Origin: Chrysomallon squamiferum
Taxonomy: Eukaryota; Mollusca; Gastropoda; Neomphalida; Peltospiridae
Direction: 5' to 3'
Assembly (NCBI GenBank): GCA_012295275.1
Contig: CM022665.1
Location: 43,466,152 to 43,486,151 of the forward strand
Length of the DNA: 20,000 bases
The notes beneath the pieces are model-generated. The model worked only from the letters and a program-made list of their open reading frames with translations, searched no databases and was not told where the DNA came from. Position 1 is the first letter of the stretch, and every line of letters begins with the position of its first letter. Shown piece by piece: positions 18,720 to 20,000 of the stretch. Both the position numbers and the translations under genes were made by a program.

Positions 18720-19230
18720 ATTTTCAGTTTTTTTTTTCTTAAAAATGAAATTTATTTAATTTATGGAGTCAGATAAATTTGTAGTCATTATATATCTATA
18801 TATATATTGTGATTTCATAGCTTTCTGGAGAAATTTGTATTTTTTCTGTGAGATTTTGTATTTACATCTGAAGCTGAAACATATTAACTAACTTTATGAT
18901 GTTCTGCATTCTTGTATTGGGTCCATACATTTCTAGTGAAATCCCAATATAAAATATGAAAAATGTTGCAAAAAAATCCTGGGAAATGCTTGTGATTCCA
19001 TGAAAAAAAACAAAAAGGACAAAAATCCCATTAAAAATTAATAATAACAAAGATTAAAGAAATAAATAAAGAAAAAAGAACAACAACAAAATCAATCCCA
19101 CTGATATTTGATGCAGTTAATACAAATCATTTTTCTCAGATCACCAACAAAGAATACTTTCTTTTATGACCAGTTTTTCAAAAAAAAAAAAAAAACACAT
19201 TTCTTTATTTCTATGATGGGAAAAGACATT
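18720..19230. other. AT-rich spacer
   Basis: AT-rich unique sequence with (TA)n at about 18789-18808 and a poly(A) run near 19181-19195. No gene is seen; a 62-codon minus-strand frame (18862-19050) has no recognisable features. Confidence 0.5.
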
Positions 19231-19429
19231 GGCAACATCTCAATTGATATCTGTTAACTGTCAGCAAGAAGAAACCTCACAGCAATGAAGCTTTAGAGAG
19301 AGAGAGAAAGACAAAGAGAGAAAATACGAAAAATTATTTTTGACGAAAATTAAAATGTTTTGACCTGTTATCTGTGCCATCATCAAAGTTTCCATGCTAG
19401 TTGAAAACATCAAAACATCAAATCAACCT

Positions 19430-19625
19430 AATCTCTAGTGACTGGAGCCTAATCAAAGCCAACACAACCACAACACAACGACGTGTCTGTCTGTGATGAT
19501 GTCGGACATGCAGTCGATACGAGAAATATTCGACGTATTTGAAAAATGACGTCATTTTTGAACTGGTGTTGGTTAAAAACTGTGTAGAACTCAGTCTGTG
19601 GAGATCGTTTCACCAAGATGCTGAT
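19430..19625. promoter_or_regulatory. CpG-enriched island with an 18-bp CRE palindrome
   Basis: CpG is locally frequent between 19478 and 19552 (ACGACGTG, GTCGGAC, AGTCGATACGAG, TTCGACGTA), unlike the flanks. It contains AAAAATGACGTCATTTTT (19542-19559), a perfect 18-bp palindrome centred on the consensus cAMP-response element TGACGTCA. The 67-codon minus-strand frame over it (19449-19652) has normal composition but no recognisable domain. Candidate promoter or enhancer; inferred. Confidence 0.4.
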
Positions 19626-19629
19626 GGAA

Positions 19630-19765
19630 TTTTGAGTCATAATGATGTACACATTTTGAATGATAATGATGTTGTCAGTTTTGATTCATAATGATGTTGT
19701 TTGTTATTTTTTATTCTTAAAAAGTGTTGATCTTTATTTCATAATGAAGTTGTCTCTGACTTTTC
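19630..19765. repeat. Short tandem repeat of TTTTGA-TCATAATGATGTTGT units
   Basis: Units start at 19630, 19654 and 19679 (24 and 25 bp apart), with a decayed fourth at 19734 (TTATTTCATAATGAAGTTGT). The shared core is TCATAATGATGTTGT. Confidence 0.75.
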
Positions 19766-19941
19766 ATAACAGTATTTTTGTTCATTTGGACTGATAATAA
19801 TGAACTAAAGCAGAATGCAAAGAAATTGTCAATAATGGTTTGTTACAGAATTTTTTATTTATTTATTTATTTTTTTTTTAATTTTAATTTTTGTTTTTTA
19901 ATTTACAGATTATACAAATTTCCATGCTTGTGTAAAAATTG

Positions 19942-19964
19942 AAAAAAAAAAAAAAAAAAAAAAA
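19942..19964. repeat. Poly(A) tract of about 23
   Basis: An adenine run after TGTAAAAATTG near the window end, followed by a short (CA)n at about 19979-19989. Confidence 0.9.
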
Positions 19965-20000
19965 CTGAAATGTAAAAACACACACACACCCTAAATTTTT

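Noticed and set aside
18440-18776. Leu/Ile/Tyr/Phe-rich frames as transmembrane peptides
   Set aside because: (TTTA)n is open in all three phases and gives these residues automatically.

Overview
This window looks like a stretch of non-coding nuclear DNA from a large, AT-rich animal genome. It is very dense in microsatellites, and I could not support a single complete gene. The style (long di-, tri-, tetra- and pentanucleotide arrays, poly(A)/poly(T) tracts, islands of complex sequence, and a possible tRNA-Lys-like SINE relic near 3950) would fit a mollusc, perhaps a coleoid cephalopod. That assignment is inference, because nothing coding is present to test it. There is no sign of bacterial or viral organisation. 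The long open frames are translations of simple repeats (poly-Val, poly-Ser/Leu, His-Thr, Cys-Val, Phe-Ile-Tyr-Leu) and are not proteins.

Layout. 1-147: AT-rich lead-in. About 148-2349: a compound minisatellite in which a conserved core of about 60-70 bp alternates with a variable (TAC/AAC)n block. It has 19 core copies mostly 90-114 bp apart, and every copy contains TTCTAGAA. In 18 of the 19, a further GAA follows in the spacing of a gap-type heat-shock element, which makes this the most interesting object in the window. 2350-2740: a locally CpG-rich island with directional GATAA motifs. 2868-3330: AC/ACAT low complexity. 3450-3860: a second CpG-enriched island with a 17-bp minisatellite carrying TTCCGATAA. 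3940-4010: possible SINE relic. 4000-6540: AT-rich spacer with ATT/TAA arrays. 6540-7500: a diverged duplication carrying X-box-like sites, then a cluster of nine same-strand GATAA motifs. 8190-8470: a complex island with palindromic bZIP and X-box-like sites. 8837-9315: polypyrimidine tract. 9480-9840: complex island. 10420-10972: large polypyrimidine/(CT)n tract, then a C-rich G-quadruplex candidate. 11110-11350: another complex island. 11650-12110: TG/CATA array that switches strand. 12299-12319: strong G-quadruplex motif on the minus strand. 12755-13013: three-part AATAT-type pentanucleotide array. 13040-13560: about three diverged copies of a 147-206 bp tandem repeat. 14838-15491: an (AAT/GAT)n array followed by an opposite-strand (TTA)n array. 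15660-16420: about eight copies of a previously unremarkable-looking diverged repeat of roughly 67-112 bp, with an embedded long hairpin. 16640-17080: (CT)n then (CA)n. 17083-17268: a short complex segment with a weak exon-like reading. 17484-18184: long TG and CA arrays. 18459-18714: (TTTA)n. 19430-19770: a CpG-enriched island with an 18-bp CRE palindrome followed by a short 24/25-bp tandem repeat.

Reading of the whole: this is probably intergenic or deep-intronic DNA in which islands of complex sequence, several rich in transcription-factor-like palindromes, are separated by expanded simple repeats. No gene-to-gene functional story can be told from this window alone. All regulatory calls rest on motif matches read by eye.
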